DNA from: Dromiciops gliroides
Taxonomy: Eukaryota > Chordata > Mammalia > Microbiotheria > Microbiotheriidae
Reading direction: 5' to 3'
Assembly (NCBI RefSeq): GCF_019393635.1
Contig: NC_057866.1
Location: forward strand, 169,985,403-170,049,402
Length of the DNA stretch: 64,000 nucleotides
Part shown: piece after piece, positions 11,601 through 26,600 of the stretch
How the letters are laid out: the number at the start of each line of letters is the position of its first letter
How positions within the stretch are numbered: the stretch's first letter is position 1
Notes under the pieces: generated by a model
Databases searched by the model: none
The model's input: only the letters and a program-made list of their open reading frames with translations
What the model was told of the DNA's origin: nothing
Program-made: the position numbers and the translations under genes

Positions 11601-14600
11601 TGTAAACTAGGATGGCTGCAGGATTCACTCTTGCTCTCTTAGTTCATTACAACAGAAGAATGGTCCCACTAAGCTAAAATAATCTACAACATAACTCACT
11701 CATGGATCTCAGTTTCAGAATATATATAACCAAGTACAAAAACATAAAGTTTTGAGTAACTATGGAAGTGAAAATATTAAACATCGGGGGCATGGTGTTA
11801 CTTTGGAAATACTTCACAAGGATGTGACCCTTATGCCACCCTAAGCAAGGACAATAATAACTCAGTAGGTGAAATTGATCTTCAAAAGTCACAGTTGCTA
11901 AAAAAAAAAAAATTCATTGCCCTAAGGCATCTCAGTGATTCTAGACATGGCTTGGCTAGATTTCAGACAATTGATATGGTTCATCACCATCAACAGAATA
12001 TATTTTTAAAAGACATGAAGAAATGTGAACAATGGGACATTAAAAAATTCTTAACATTTATTTTGTAGTTAACAAAGAGTAAAAAAATACACTCTCTTCA
12101 TACCTGGCTTGTGAAGGAGGTAGAGCCACAGCTAAAGACTGTGCAGCAGATTCACTTGGCATTCTTTGAATCTTAGTATCTGCAGTCAAAGCCACACCTT
12201 TAATAGGAAAAGTTTAAAAGTTTAATTAAAAATAAAATAATAATCATTTTGCTAATGCCTCTAAATTATTAATATTGATAATAAGTAGCTTGTCAAAGAA
12301 ACAAGAAAGTTCATTACAGAAGAACTTATAAGATCTACAAAATTTTAAAACAAAATAAACAATCTTAAGGTAAACTGTTTTCCCTGGGTATAGATTTTAA
12401 ACTATACACACCAACAAAAATAAGTATTAAGACAAAAACAGCACTTCAGCCTTTGAAAGCTTCTATTGCAGTACAAAGCAAGATTTAGAGTAACTTATGA
12501 GAAAAATGCTAATTACTCCCTTCCAATACCATTTACGTAACCCATGCCCAGGACCCTGTCATGGTCATTTCTCATATGCTTAACTAACATTTCTTTGTGA
12601 CATCTATGTCTATTCTATAACCCCAGCTCTCTATCAAACTCTAGTCTGCATCACCAACTACCTATTGTATATCTCCAAGAGAATGATGCCCTGGAGGCTT
12701 TTCAAAATCAACATGTCCAAAACAAAACCTGTTATCTTTTCCTCAAAGATCTCCTTCTACCTTTCTTATTTCTGTGAAGGAGCTCTAGATTGGAACCACT
12801 GTTCCAGTCATCCAGGTTTGTAAATTCAGCATTATCTGACTCTTCACGCTACCTCTTCTCACATTTTCAATCAGTTACTAATGCTAAGTCCTGTCAATTC
12901 TACCTCCACATCATCTCTCATATCTGTCCTCCTCACTCTAGTTTAGGCTCTCATCTCTTCTAGGCTAAACTGTTTCAATAACCTCCAAATTAGTCTTCCT
13001 TTATCCAACCTCTCTCCTCTCCTACTCCTCTTTCAAAGAGCTGACAAAATGACAAATGATATTCTGACCACATCACTTCACTGCTTAAGAAACTCCTCTT
13101 GTGCCTTGGATAAAATACGCACTCCTGTTTGGCTTTTAAAAGCCTTTCACAATTTGGCTCGTCTACTTCTCCAGACTTACTAAGCACATTATTCTCTTTC
13201 ATGCACTTTATGTTCTAGCCAAACAGGTCAACTTGTCCTTTCCCACATAGAACATTGATTGCACTGAATGTCTCTGTCTCTCTGCTTGGGTTATTCCATT
13301 TATACCTGTAGTGCTGACCCTCTTTCACCTCAACTATGCAGAATCCCTACCATCTGTCAAAGCTAAGTTCAAGTGCCACCTTATATAGAGCAAGCCCATC
13401 TAGATCCCCTTAGTGTCTTCCCATCAGAAACAAATTTGTATTTATTAGGCACCTAATTTTGTATCTAATTTTCTACATGCTATTTCCTCTCAACAGAAGA
13501 GAAGCTTCTTCAGAGCAGAGATTAGATTTTCTTTTTGTCTTTGTAGCCTCAATATGTAGCAACACAGTAGGTGCTTACGAATGAAGCAAAAAGAGTCAAA
13601 TATATTCTTCACACAACAAGCCTATTCCCTAAGAAATTACTTTTATTATGAGAAAAGTTCTAAAAGCAACAATATGTGCCATAACACCTAAATACCACAG
13701 CTAATGAAAGTTTTCATTTTACCTCTTCATATTCTAAATTTTAACCATTAACAAGCCATTAAAAATTTACTAGTTTTTTTCCAACCACCAGAGTACTTTT
13801 CCCTGCCCCCTCAAAATATAATTTTCCAATTCATTCAACCAATTCAAATACTATCTGAGCAAGAGATTAAAAAGGTACAAGGAAAAATTCTTGTTATACA
13901 TAAGTGACAATATCTTTGGAGAGAAAATAGGTACAAACATGAAACTGTAAGTAATAAAGGAATATATATATATATATATTCCTTTATTATATATATTATA
14001 TATCATATATATATTATTATATATCACACACACACATATATATATATATGATTAAGTGCCAAAATAAATGAGACAAAGGCCAAATGAACCCAGAGATCTG
14101 AAAAATCAGCATGACCTAGAGTAGGTGTGGGGGAATCCAGGGATTATGTAGGATTTATGATTTTAAGAAGTAGAGATGGAAGGGACCTATGAGATCTGCT
14201 AGTGCAACCCTCATTTTACAGCTGAGGAAACAGATTCAAGTAAATTAAATGACTTGACCAACTTTACACAATGTGGCAAAGTCAACATCTGAATCCAAAA
14301 CTCTTTCTAATACAGCACTTCGGATCTTATAGAACAGGTAGGATTTAGGCAGAGGGAGAAGTAATATGAGCAAAAGTTTTAAATTAGGCAAAGGCATTCA
14401 TAGGAGACTCAACAGGTTGCAGGAGAAGACACACAGTGGAAAGCAATGGAAGAATGGGCTGGGTAAAGAGCCCAAGACTGGTGAAAGTAGCTTTTGAATG
14501 TTAGCCTGAGAAGGGTGGAAAGTGTCCCCAAACTGTAGAACCCTAGTGCTCCATAAAATTAGAAGAGCTGCTTCTGAGAAAATTGATGCTACCCATATTG

Positions 14601-17600
14601 TGTCCTCTACAATATTAAATATGAAATTAAATAATCATCACATATATTAATTTTTAAAATATGAGAATTGGCTTATCTTCCTATTTTCTGCCACTAACAC
14701 CAACACCCCTGGCTAGGAGCCAGCATCCTTCCCTTCTCTTACTCCAGTGTACCAACTAGCATTTCAGAACAGCCAGTAAAGGAAGATTTTTTCCTTTCCT
14801 CAAATCAACCCCCACTGCCCAGTTAGCATCAGGTACATGACACCCACTACTATTAGCTAGATGAAATCCCTACATTCCTACCTCCACTTATCTTAGAGTT
14901 CTACTACCTTCTGGCCTTTGTCCCATTTCCTTTTGGTTGGGAACTATTTAACCTGCCACTGGTCCCCAAAGTCTTCAAGACCTTCACATCTGCTCTGATA
15001 TTTCCCCTACCAGAACCTAAGATGACCTGCTTTTTCTATTTGTCATTAACTGAATGTGAACACAAGTCCTCCCTTATGTGTTGACTCCCACAATGGGGAT
15101 GTGAACTCCTAGAAAGACGTCTCAATTTTCTATTTGTATCCCAAGCACTTAGCACAGTGCTTTTCATACAGTAAGTATTTAATAAGTGCTTTTCCATTCC
15201 AGTTCATCAACTTCTTTTAATATTTTTATACTTGATCCCACATCTCTCACCAAACTGATATTTATGGGTTCTATTAATATATTTCAATAACAAAAGTATC
15301 TGATGGCCAAATTGACCCGGAAAATGTTCCTGTGCTGACACTGACCCAATCATGCAAACACTTATATGACAATAACATTTCAATACTTCAAAGAATTTGT
15401 GTTCTTATTGATAGTGGCACTTAACAAAACAATGTAGACTGCAATCCATTCATGGTCACACAATCCTATGCAACTCTTGTCCACAACCAGATGTTATTAA
15501 AATAGGGTGATTTCACTGGAATGGGTAACTCTCACGGGAGGAAATTCCCTTTACCAGAACTGATCAGCATCTTTTCTATAACTTAAGAGTTTTAGAGTTA
15601 GCTAGAAAAACTAAGGGGTGAAGTGATTTTCCCAGGGACACAGAGCCTGCATGTGGTAGGTGTGAGAACTGAACACATGTCTTTTTAGCACTAAGGGAAA
15701 CTTTCTATAAAAAAATAACCTATAGGGGCAGCTAGGTGGCGCAGTGGGTAGTGTACCAGCCCTGGATTCAGGAGGGCCTGAGTTCAAATCCACCTCAGAC
15801 ACCTGACACTTAACACTTACTAGCTGTGTGACCCTGGGTAAGTCACTTAACCCCAATTGCCCTGCAAAAAAAAACCAAACAATTTAAAAAACCAAACCTA
15901 TAAATATTTAATTATTTACTCACCAGGTCCTGGTGGATACGGATGTGTACCAGTCACTAAATATTCAAGTTCTTGTCCTAAAAGGAAAAGGTATTTGTCA
16001 TTAAAGAAATTAATACCAATACATCTTTCATGCATCTTCTAGGGACTGGGTTCCCATTATCTTTTCAGTTTACTAGCTAGTTAACATTCTGCCCCAGGAG
16101 GAAAAGATACTGGAAACTTTTCTTTATTGGCTGGGGGGGGGGGGGGGGGGGGGGAAGAATGAGGGATGAGGGAGGCAACAGCCACATATGTAAGTGCCAT
16201 GTTCTGCTGTTTATATGCACATTTATTACACAAAACTGGAGACTTACAAAAATACTGTTCAAAGGAACAACACATTAGCCCCTTTACCAAGCAATGGAGG
16301 GCTCCCATGGTATTTTGGTGGTGTTCTCTTGATTCATATGCTAGTAGTCTTACTATATTCTTCCCATCTACAGTCAAGTTGGCTTCCTCAAAGTCTACAC
16401 GCACTCTACCCACCCTGCTTTGAGAAGTCATCTTTCTATCTTACTGCACCATCTCTTACCTTAGAGAAAGAAATGAATTATTCACAAAGAATTCCACTCT
16501 CTTTACCTTCCCTGTGGGAAGCAAGATTTCTACTACACTGCCACTAAAATTGTTGAGTACCACCACTTGTCTCTAATGGCTACATCCAGGAAGAAGCTAA
16601 CCAGACTAAGTTTCACATTTATTTTTTATTCACAGGCTTCATTAAATCAACTCTCGCAAACAGCATAAAAACTTTTATAAATGATACACTAACCTTGATT
16701 GGCAGGATACTGTTTATGCCCATATGCATCCACTGCATTCTGAGAGCCTTTCTCTCTAAGATTTTCTTTCACAATAGGCATGTGCAACACAGGACCATAT
16801 TCTGTATGAAGTTTGACAGCCATCTTTAGCTTGTGACTTTAAAAAAACAAAAAACAAAATATGACATTTATTTTCAGTTATTTTATCAAAAATATTGAGT
16901 AACTCAAATGTTTCCCTTTTATCAACTACCTGGTAACAACATCTTATCCTGACATTATTTATCCAAGTTGTTAAATATTTTAATGAATCAGATTTGTAAT
17001 CTTTGTATACTTATTCTGCTTTTTTCATATAATTTCTAGGTTCCGCCACTAAACTCCTATTGTGAAGTTTCATCACAGTGTAAAGGTGAATCTATTTCTC
17101 CTATGACTATACTAGTAGAGTGTAAGCCCTGGCAAGTCTAAGCTGATCTGTGACTAATCGAATAGCTGAAATCTAAGAAGCAGTCTATCAAAGTTGAGAG
17201 AAGCTCATCATCAGGCTGCAGGGTAATATACATTTTTCAGCTAAAAAAATTCATAAAGCCTCTCTAAGGCAAAAGAGAACCTGAAATCTGCTTTCGTGGA
17301 GACTGGATATTTATTCCAATAAAATTATAAATCTTTGAAATATTGCAGTATTTTCAATTTGTTAACATATTCCATATATTTTAAGAATGGCTTTCTGGAA
17401 ATTCATCTCATCAGCCTAGCTGCTTTCCTAGACTCCACAACTTCCAGAAACTCATCATATGAAATCAAATCTGAAACTCTCACCTTCTCAGACCATCTCC
17501 CTCTCCAGGTACAGCACTTCATCATGCCCCCAAGTCAGGTAACCTGCCCCACCCCCAACCCTGCTGGCACATAGAAGGTGCTTAATGTTTATTGACTTTG

Positions 17601-20600
17601 ACTTTTAATAGCTTTATAATTTATTGCTATATTCTTGATCATTTTGACGAGTTATAAGGAAGGGACTTACTACATTTTCCCATTAATGATTTTAAATATT
17701 TTATCAGTTATGCCTACTATATACTTTTCCCTCAAGTATGACTAAGTTAAAATAACTAGCTATCTACTTAATATTTAAAATTTACTCTAGGGGCAGCTAG
17801 GTGGCACAGTGGATAGAGCACCAGCCCTAGAGTCAGGAGTACGTGAGTTCAAATCTGGCCTCAGACACTTAACACTAGCTGTGTGACCCTGGGCAAGTCA
17901 CTTAACCCCAATTGCCTCATTTTTAAAAAAAAATTACTCTACTCAGCAATTTTAAGATGTCTTAGAAGTGATACACCTTTTAAGTCAAAAAGTTTTAAAA
18001 GTCCAATTCTAGAGCATATATTTCTGCTCACAATTCATTACAAAATAAGGCATATCACTCTTTCCCTTCACTAAGTTTTTGGCAAGAGCTAAATACATGT
18101 TATATCCACTCATTTCTTAGTCAACTGCAATTTGGCTTCTATATATGTATTACCTTACCAAAACTAGTTTCTTCAAGATCAGAGATTAATTGCTAAATCC
18201 AATGTCTTCTTCATAACCCTCATCCTCTCTGATCTTTCTGTAGCATATGACACAGGTGATGCCTCTTCCCCTTCTTTCCAGTCACCTCACAACCACTCTA
18301 GCTCGTCTTCACCATTTTTTGCCTACACTATTTTAATAGCCTCCTCATTGTTCTCCCCACTTCCAATCTCTCATCTTGCTAATTCATTTGTTACAAAGCT
18401 GCCAAGGCTTCTATGAAACTGGCCTCTCTTGATCTACCTGCTTCTCTTTATTCTCATTTGCTGGTCCATCCTCCTTCTTCAACTCTCTGAATGTAGGTAT
18501 TTCCCCAATCAGGTTTCTCTTCTTGAGACTCTTTTCCTCTTTTTTCTCTGAATCTCATCTACTCCCTTGGCTTATATCTATTACATATTACATCTATGCA
18601 ATTATCTCCTGACACTAGAAATCTAGTCCAAGTCTCTCTTCAGTTTTAGTTTTACTATTCCAAATACCTAGAGGATATGTCCTCTTGGGTATCTCAAACT
18701 TATCATGTCCAAAGTTTTAGTCATCATCTTTCTCTCTAAATCCACTCCTTGATCCAAACAACCTTCTTTTCACAGAATATCTATTTTCCCAGTCACCAAT
18801 GTCTGTCACCCATGCTTAGTCATTATTGATTCTTCCCTCTCCCAAACCTACATTCAATTAGTTGCCAACTCCTGGTGATTCTACCTTCACAATTATCTCT
18901 TGCTTCTGCCCTCTCTCCATTATCACTGTAATCACCTTAGTTTTAACCTTCATCACTCCCCTCCCAGTCTATTTTTAGAGACTAAGTGACCTGGTCTCTA
19001 TTTAATTCATATTTCACATACCTTCAAAAAAATCTTTCTATTAATGCTGAAATATGACCCTGTTATTCTCTTGCTTATAAAACCTTCAGTGACTCCTTAG
19101 TGTACTTTATCTATAATCTAGTTCAAATCTGCCTTTCCAATGTTAATTTTATATCACTCTCTTTCATGCTCTCCATTCCAGATCAGACAATTAGCTATTC
19201 ACTGATCCTCTCAATTCCAAGCATGCACAGAGCCAATTCCCCCAGTAAGTACTGTGAAGATAAATTAGAAAAAAAGAGATGAGGTGGAAAGAATAATCAG
19301 CTTATTACAACAGGCCTGGAATATACTTCATCATAACTGTTGAAATATTTCTTTTCTATCTACAGAATCACTATTATATGCACACAACCTACAACTGAAT
19401 AGTAAAAAGAAAAATTCAAAAGCCGAGAATAGAAACTCAGAATGCAATAATTTGGAATGACACAAAGGAAGTCCAGGGAGAGCTATGGGGGGAAAAAAAC
19501 CTGACTCCTTCCAGAGGTCTGATATTAACTAAGAATGGAAGATAAGGTGAAATGGATTAGAGTAACTTTTGCTCAGCAGAATTCTGAAAGCAATAGGAAG
19601 TTGAAAGGATATACATAAAATATAATAAGATGGGGGCAGCTAGGTGGCACAGTGGATAAAGCACCGGCCCTGAATTCAGGAGTTCCTGAGTTCAAATCCG
19701 GCCTCAGACACTTGACACTTACTAGCTGTGTGACCCTGGGCAAGTCACTTAACCCCCATTGCCCCGCAAAAAAAAAATAAATAAATAATATAATATAATA
19801 AGATGAAAGAATCTGACTATGTTTATGAGATTCTTACAATTTATGATATGACACAAGTGTATTCTTTTCTCTAATCTTATAAGGAAGATAAAGTATTAGA
19901 TCAGCTTAAGTTTTGCCATACAAAACCTAGTCTTTTCTAGATATCCAATAAATGTCAATACACTTAGCCAAGTGATATTGTTCCCTTTTCAATAAGAAAC
20001 GGTATAAGTTTAAATATTCTATTAATAGAAAGAAAGTTATAGTTACCTCTCTTCATCTAACTGTACTGGTTTTGCATTATCAGCCACAAACATGTCATGG
20101 GTCCTCTTCAATGATCTGAACACAAGCGTGTGCACAGAATGTTTCTGTACCTCCTAAAAAGAAAAATTTTAATTATACGTTATACAACACATTACAAATA
20201 GGAGAAGGTAAAATGAAAGACTAAAATGTGACATTTCAAAATATCGGAGTAGATACTCCTTTCCTTCAGAAAGGAAGAATAATTCCTCCCACCCTGGCAA
20301 TCTAACACTATTTTTGTACTTAATTCAGATTAACTATGAAGAAAATGGGAAGGTCTCTAGAATCTACCCCTAATCTGTCTTAACTCTGACTTACCCCCTA
20401 TATTTCTTATTACCAAGAGGTGAATTAAGTGTACATTATACTCATGCTTATCTGTTCCATATTTATATGGTCTGTGACCATTCCAGTTGGTCAAAAAGAA
20501 GTACTTAATAAGGCCAAAATCATGGGCTCAACTCCTTCACACAAATACTAGCTTCAAATTCTGCCGTAATGACAAAATATACTACTATCCAAACCAGCTG

Positions 20601-23600
20601 TTATAAAAATGTATGGCATATTTATCACAAGGAGGTAAGGTAAATGTTGAGGTATTGATCAATAGGCACAGACACAACATTATTAGAAAAACAATAAAGC
20701 ACACAGATCATTAACATGATATAAGTATGGTATACAGTTCATTGGTATTTACACAGAAGTAATACAACTGTCAGTGATCTACCCTCCTGTAAAGTTAAAG
20801 TTATATCTTTCTTAGACAAATAAACTTAGGAAACAAAAAAGAATAGGAATAAGAATTAGGAATAATTATATTTGCACATGCCAAAGAAAGTTTCCGTTTT
20901 TTGGTTTGTTTTTTAAAAACACCCTTGACTATAGTAACATTTCAATTAATTAATAATCCCAATTATTGGGAAGACAGCTGAGAACCTGAAAGATAAAAAA
21001 AACTACTGAGCAACTAAAACAGATGTCATAATCAATGCACAAAAATTCCACACATTTTACTCATGGAAAAACCATCCTTTATACACACACCCCTCAAAGG
21101 CTCTTACTCAGAGCTCATTTTTACTAAACACAAATTCTTACTAGTGTATGATATGATTATGGATTTGAGTCAGATTAAACTCTGAGGATGGGGTCTGGAA
21201 GGTACCCAGACCTGCCCCAGTATAGTTTGTTAGAAGTTTATTGCTTGTCAAAATTCTCACTGTCTCCTTTAAGTTTTATTGCCAATTAACAGTATTTTTA
21301 CTTCTGCTCAGTCTCCCCACTTGTCAGCTACATATTAGTTTTGTCTGCAATCTATCATGTGTCAGAACCCCAGTCAGTGGGTCAGGGAGTTTGCCCACCA
21401 ATTCAATACTCGGGACTCAAGAAGAAAGGATGGGACTAGGCACAGAATGCAGCCATTGAGTTGAGACCAGATGTTAAGTAACATTGTCTCTTTTTCTCAG
21501 AGCAGAATCCCCTTGGCCTTGGGGTCCCAACAATGGATTATTCTTTTCTTCCCAACATAGCCGAAGATAAATTTTAACCCTGTCATCCTTATCTTTAGAG
21601 ACAGGGGCCTGGAGAGGGGAGTCAGTGGGAACTGTGAGATGTGAAACATCTGACTCTCACTCCCCTGTTTCCTTTTCCTTTGGTTTGATCTTGTTCCCCC
21701 TCCCCTTTTCCCCCTTGTCCCTGGAACACGTATGCATGTCTCCATACGCACCCTGGGTGAGACAGGATTGGATGTTAGATTGTGAGCTCATCCACCCTAG
21801 GTGTATGTGGGGACAGTCCTTTTCAAGATTACTATAAAAACCTAGAGGATTGGGCATATCTTTGCAAGACTTCAATGTGTAATTGGGTTTTGCCCGTCCT
21901 CATGAGGATGTAATAAATCTGTCTCTGCTTGACTTGGTGGTCTCCTCGAGTTATTTGGGTAAACTGAGGCAGTTTGCTCCATACAGATGGGGGCGCGTCC
22001 GGGATCTCTTTGGGGATCTTTGGAGACTCCCAGGAGCCTGTCCTTCTGAACAAGGACGTCCCTGCTGAGTTCAGCAGGTTCAGGGGTCTGGCTCTTGGTG
22101 AGGCTTCTCAGCATCCATGCCCGGAAAGAGAGAGACTTAAAAGCCAACCAGACACAGGGATGCCGGCTAAAGTAATGAGGAGTATCCGGATTGGTTCGGT
22201 CACAACGTGTGCACAGACCCAGACTGGTGAGTAACTGGGTGACCATTCAGGGGGATTTCTAGGAAGAAATCGGGGAACCCCTAGTTATCATCCTAAGGTC
22301 TGTTGAAGTTTTGCAGGGTTGAACAGGTCACTAGGACTGAATAGACACCCTGATACGAGATACAGAATTAACCTTAGGGTGCCCTCTAGGTCCTATTGAG
22401 TTTGCGGGGTTGAAAAGGTCTGGGGACGCCCAACCAACAATAGACACCCCGAACAAAATATAGGAACGCCCCTAGGGGGGGTTTAGTACCTGTTGTTTGC
22501 AGGATTGAAAAACCGGCTAGATGGTAGAGACCTTTTAAAGGTGGAGGTCCATGCTGAGCCAGGGTTGAATAGACATCCTGAGCAAAAACAGGAGCCCGGT
22601 GAGTTCAGGGTTAAAAAGTCCAGACCAGGCTAGGATCTTGAACAAAATACGGGTAGAACATCTAGAGTAGGGCAAGTTTAAAGAGCCAGAGGAGGCTGGA
22701 AAAAATCCTGGATTAGATAATTGGAAGGAGACCTTTTCAATTGAAATTAAAAGTAGAGGTCCAGGAGTAAAAATTCCATCAAAATAACTGTATTGACAAA
22801 AGAAGAAGAAAGGGAAATTGATCCCTGCAGTCTGGGTTAGAGAAGGGACTGAGAAGGGGATTGTAGAATTGTAAATTACTCAGAATTTGAATTGAGCCAT
22901 TGAAATGTGATCTGTCTGCAGCCCTAGGTAAAAGGCTGCTGACCACAAAGGAGAAAGAGTGAGTGTGAAGTTTGTTCTTAGGGAACACCTAAAGTTTGTA
23001 ATAGGCAGATTAAAGAAGAGAATCCCCTGGGTCTATCTTAAAATAGATAAATGGGGTTATTTGGTGAGATATTGGCTAAGCTGCCACTTTGCTAGTTTCA
23101 GATGGTTTAAGTATGTTGAGAAGGTACGAGGAAGTTTGATTAAGTGAGGAGGAATGAATGGTTAGGAAGTTGTTTGCTAGCCTACATGGTCTGCCCTGTC
23201 TGCATTGACTGTGACCAGGGGTATGAGAGTGAATAGTTAGGATTTTTGAGAGAGAGAAAGAGAGGAAAGTAGAAGGAAAGAGAGAGAGAGAGAGAAAGAA
23301 GAAAGAAAAGAAAGCCACCCCTTCCCCTTTTTCTGCTGTGGGGGAGGAGAGAGCATAAGTCTGTGCTTGGAATTTAGAAGGAAAAGTTTTGTTTAATTGA
23401 AGAAGCTACCCTTAAAAAAAAAAAAACAACTTGCTAGGTTAAGGAAGTGGGGGAGGAGCAGGGGGAATCTTGCTGCTCTGGCATTGTCTTTCAGACTGAA
23501 TTGGAGGACTAAATGTGGCATTAAAATATTCCTTTAAACTAGCAAAAGAAAAGTTTGTGTAATTAGGGAATCAAGAAGGGTAATTGAATTTGATTGGGCT

Positions 23601-26600
23601 ATCTATTTAAGAAACTTTGGGAATCATACAAACTATATACTGCCACTTTAAAAATTTTCTTTTGTAATGGAACTGTTTAAGGAGAAACAAAAACAGGAAA
23701 ATAGGAAGTGTTTAGATTAAGTGATTATGGGATGAATTAATACTAATATGAAATTATCAATGAGGTTCTATACGATATCGTTCAGAAAATAAATTGGGGT
23801 TTAATTGAATTAATTCTGATTTAACTCTAAGTGAAATATATACTGTTCTATTTGTGTAACTTTAAGCTGACTACCTCAAGGTGATTTGTAATATGGAAAG
23901 GAAAAGTGCCCAATAGTTTAATAGTTTATTGTATTGGAGATATGGTCAGATTTGGACTCTCTAAATTACTTTGGGTTATGAATTTAATTGAATGTGATAA
24001 TGGTTTTCTGTGAAGTGGGCATAGTAAGAATATTCTTAGCTGTATATTAAGGCTTTAAGATCCAACAGATCCTCAGTAAAGTATAGTGATTTGCTTTTTT
24101 TTTCTAAAAGTTAGAAGCTTGATGGGATCTCTTTGTGAAATGTAATTTGGTATTAGAGGGGGATGGGACTTGAAATCCTTAGTGCAGTCTCTTACCTTGA
24201 AGGACAGGAAGAAACGAAATCTAGAGATAAAGAAAAAAAAAACTGGCAAAAGAAACTGCTGGATTACTTCAAGTTGTATTGTGATCTGGTATACTGTAGT
24301 TTGAAAGAACAACTACAACTACAACAAGAGATAATGAGAGGATTTAAAAAGGGGCCTAGTAAAATTTGTTATTATGATTGGAACGGGTTATTTGAATATT
24401 TCCTCTTTGGTTTGGAAGAAGCTGAAATTCCTCCCCACTGCAAACACTTTAGATGAGAGAGAAGGGGAGCAGAGATAAAGTTAAGCTAATTTGTTGCAAT
24501 GGTGATTTGATATTGATAACAATCATGTTCAAACTTACTGTGATTTGTGAAATTGTGTTAATTAATGGAAAAAGCTTTTCTGGAATCCTGAATATCTGAA
24601 TATTTGAGTTTTATTCTTAAGGTTTGGTATATATTTCTATTATGAGAATGGACAAAGTGGAAGTTTGTTATTGCAACATTGAATTAATTGGTTATTGAAT
24701 TAATACAAGAACATCTAAATAATTTGTAAGTTATGAGAAAGATCTTGCTGTTTTGATCTGGATTTATTGGTGCTAAGTAATAGTTAAATTGGTGCCTGAA
24801 CTTGTCATGTATGACATGTTAGTGAACAATAAGTAACTTATGAGCTATCTTGTATCATCTTAATAGGGAATCTGAAGTTTACTTATGTTTTTATTTAATT
24901 GGAATTAGAACATGTGTAGAAACACATGCAAACTAGTTGTCACTTTAAAGATGTTCCCATTGTTTAGAGGAATTCTGAGGACAGTATCTTATGTTTAACA
25001 TCTAAACCCATTTTACCATGTGCTATTGTGTGGGGCATTTTCTAGTTTGTTCCCAGTATGCAATTTGGGATTGCTTACACTTATTTCAACCATTGCTTGT
25101 TATTGAGCATCTCAAAGCAGATTCATTTGTGTAGTGCTAACCTATGGATGAAAAGAGAAACCTATTTAAGTACAAGTATAGTTAATACTTGCTGTCTAGG
25201 ATATGCGATCCTTGAGAAATGAATTCACTTTTAGTGCTGATTGTTGGGACTTGCTATTTAAGATGTTATGGGACTATTAATCATTATTGCTCTGAGTTTG
25301 ACTCCAGTTATTACTATCAAGGAATGGTGAGCCATATGATTCATGATACCAGCAACCCTATAGGGGTTTTACATGTGTGCACTGCAGGTGGAGTTCTCTT
25401 GGGAAAGGATGGGAGACCGACTGTTTGGCAAAGGCTGAGGTAGGTGTCTCCTGACTCGGTTTCCCCGAATATTACATATGGAATGCAAACTTTCCCACCT
25501 GGCTGATTTTAGGTCTGGCATATTGCATTGGTTGTCCACAAAACTTCTACTGGGAGTTGGGAAAGTACCTTTCCCCCAGAGCTTTGTTCTTTTTCTTTTG
25601 TGGCAAGTTCCTATAATCATGTCACTTGATAAGCACGAACACAATATTGTCTCTTCATCCCTAGATTAATACTGTAACATCTGGGTGAGATGCAGGTTTA
25701 AGATTTAAGCTATTTGCCTTAGAAATTCTAGTCCCTTTCAGAATCTGAACAACTAGAATGTATAAGCATTTAGCCTTGTCATCTGTCTGTTATTAGTTAT
25801 GCATGTTAGAAATTGAACCAGAGACATCTCAAGTCTGTTTCAAGAAAACAGAGAAGAGTAAAATATAGAATGTTTTGTTATATAAGTTTATTGTGTAATG
25901 TAGAAATAATATCTGTCTATAGAGCATGTCCTGTAATACAAACATGGTTTATTATGGACAACTTATTTGACATGCACTGTTTTGAAATTAATTGGTTAAA
26001 TGTCATCCTAAGTCTTTTATTAGAATTGAAGTTAACTTGGTAACTCTTATGTAAGTTCATTTGTGGTCATCTTCTTACAAAGGTATTTTGTAACCTAAGT
26101 TTTATGTGAGGATTACATCTTAAACAATTGAGTGAAAACTTTTGGAGAAATAAAGTGAAATGGATATAGATGTAATTTGGAAAAATTTAAGGGTTCTGCC
26201 ATCAGTGGCATTTTGAAACATTTAGATTATATGGCTTGCATGTAGCAAGATAGTGGTAACCCTTTGACTTGTTAATAATGTCTGTCAGATACAGAACTAG
26301 GTAATGCTTTGAACAGCACGGGGCATTCATGACACCTTTCACTGGATGAAGGACATTTGTGAACAGCTTTTCGCTCCTGATGCAGGATCTGGGGGTTCCT
26401 GGATTCACTCTTTTGGTTTGCCCCTTTTCCCTATTGTTGTCTTTTAAAATTTTTTGTCTTTGTCTCTTTAACCTCTTGATAGTTTGTTTTATCTAGGCTC
26501 AAGGCTTTCAATTTTATGTTAGCAATTCCAGACTATATACCCCCTTCATCATCTGGACCAGGCCTGCAAGGATTTCTGCACCTTCCACTGTCAGCTCTAC

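Larger units (their letters stand above)
8933..12103 (-). other. PLRG1 intron 5
   Basis: Holds a THER-type SINE, one full SINE, a MIR fragment and the hAT/solo-LTR nest at 10552-11460. The remainder is unassigned. Confidence 0.7.
12198..15923 (-). other. PLRG1 intron 4
   Basis: Mostly L2 (12540-13600, 14880-15205), an AT palindrome, a THER SINE and a full SINE near exon 4. Confidence 0.7.
16837..20046 (-). other. PLRG1 intron 2
   Basis: L2 pieces at 17385 and 18175, and two full SINEs. The rest is AT-rich with nothing recognised. Confidence 0.7.

Noticed and set aside
13952..14050. CRISPR-like or other regular array in the TA/CA repeats
   Set aside because: Simple microsatellite in a mammalian intron; no spacers.
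24163..24456. 97-codon frame in the provirus as a possible gag piece
   Set aside because: No matrix, capsid or zinc-knuckle signature is visible; length is within chance.
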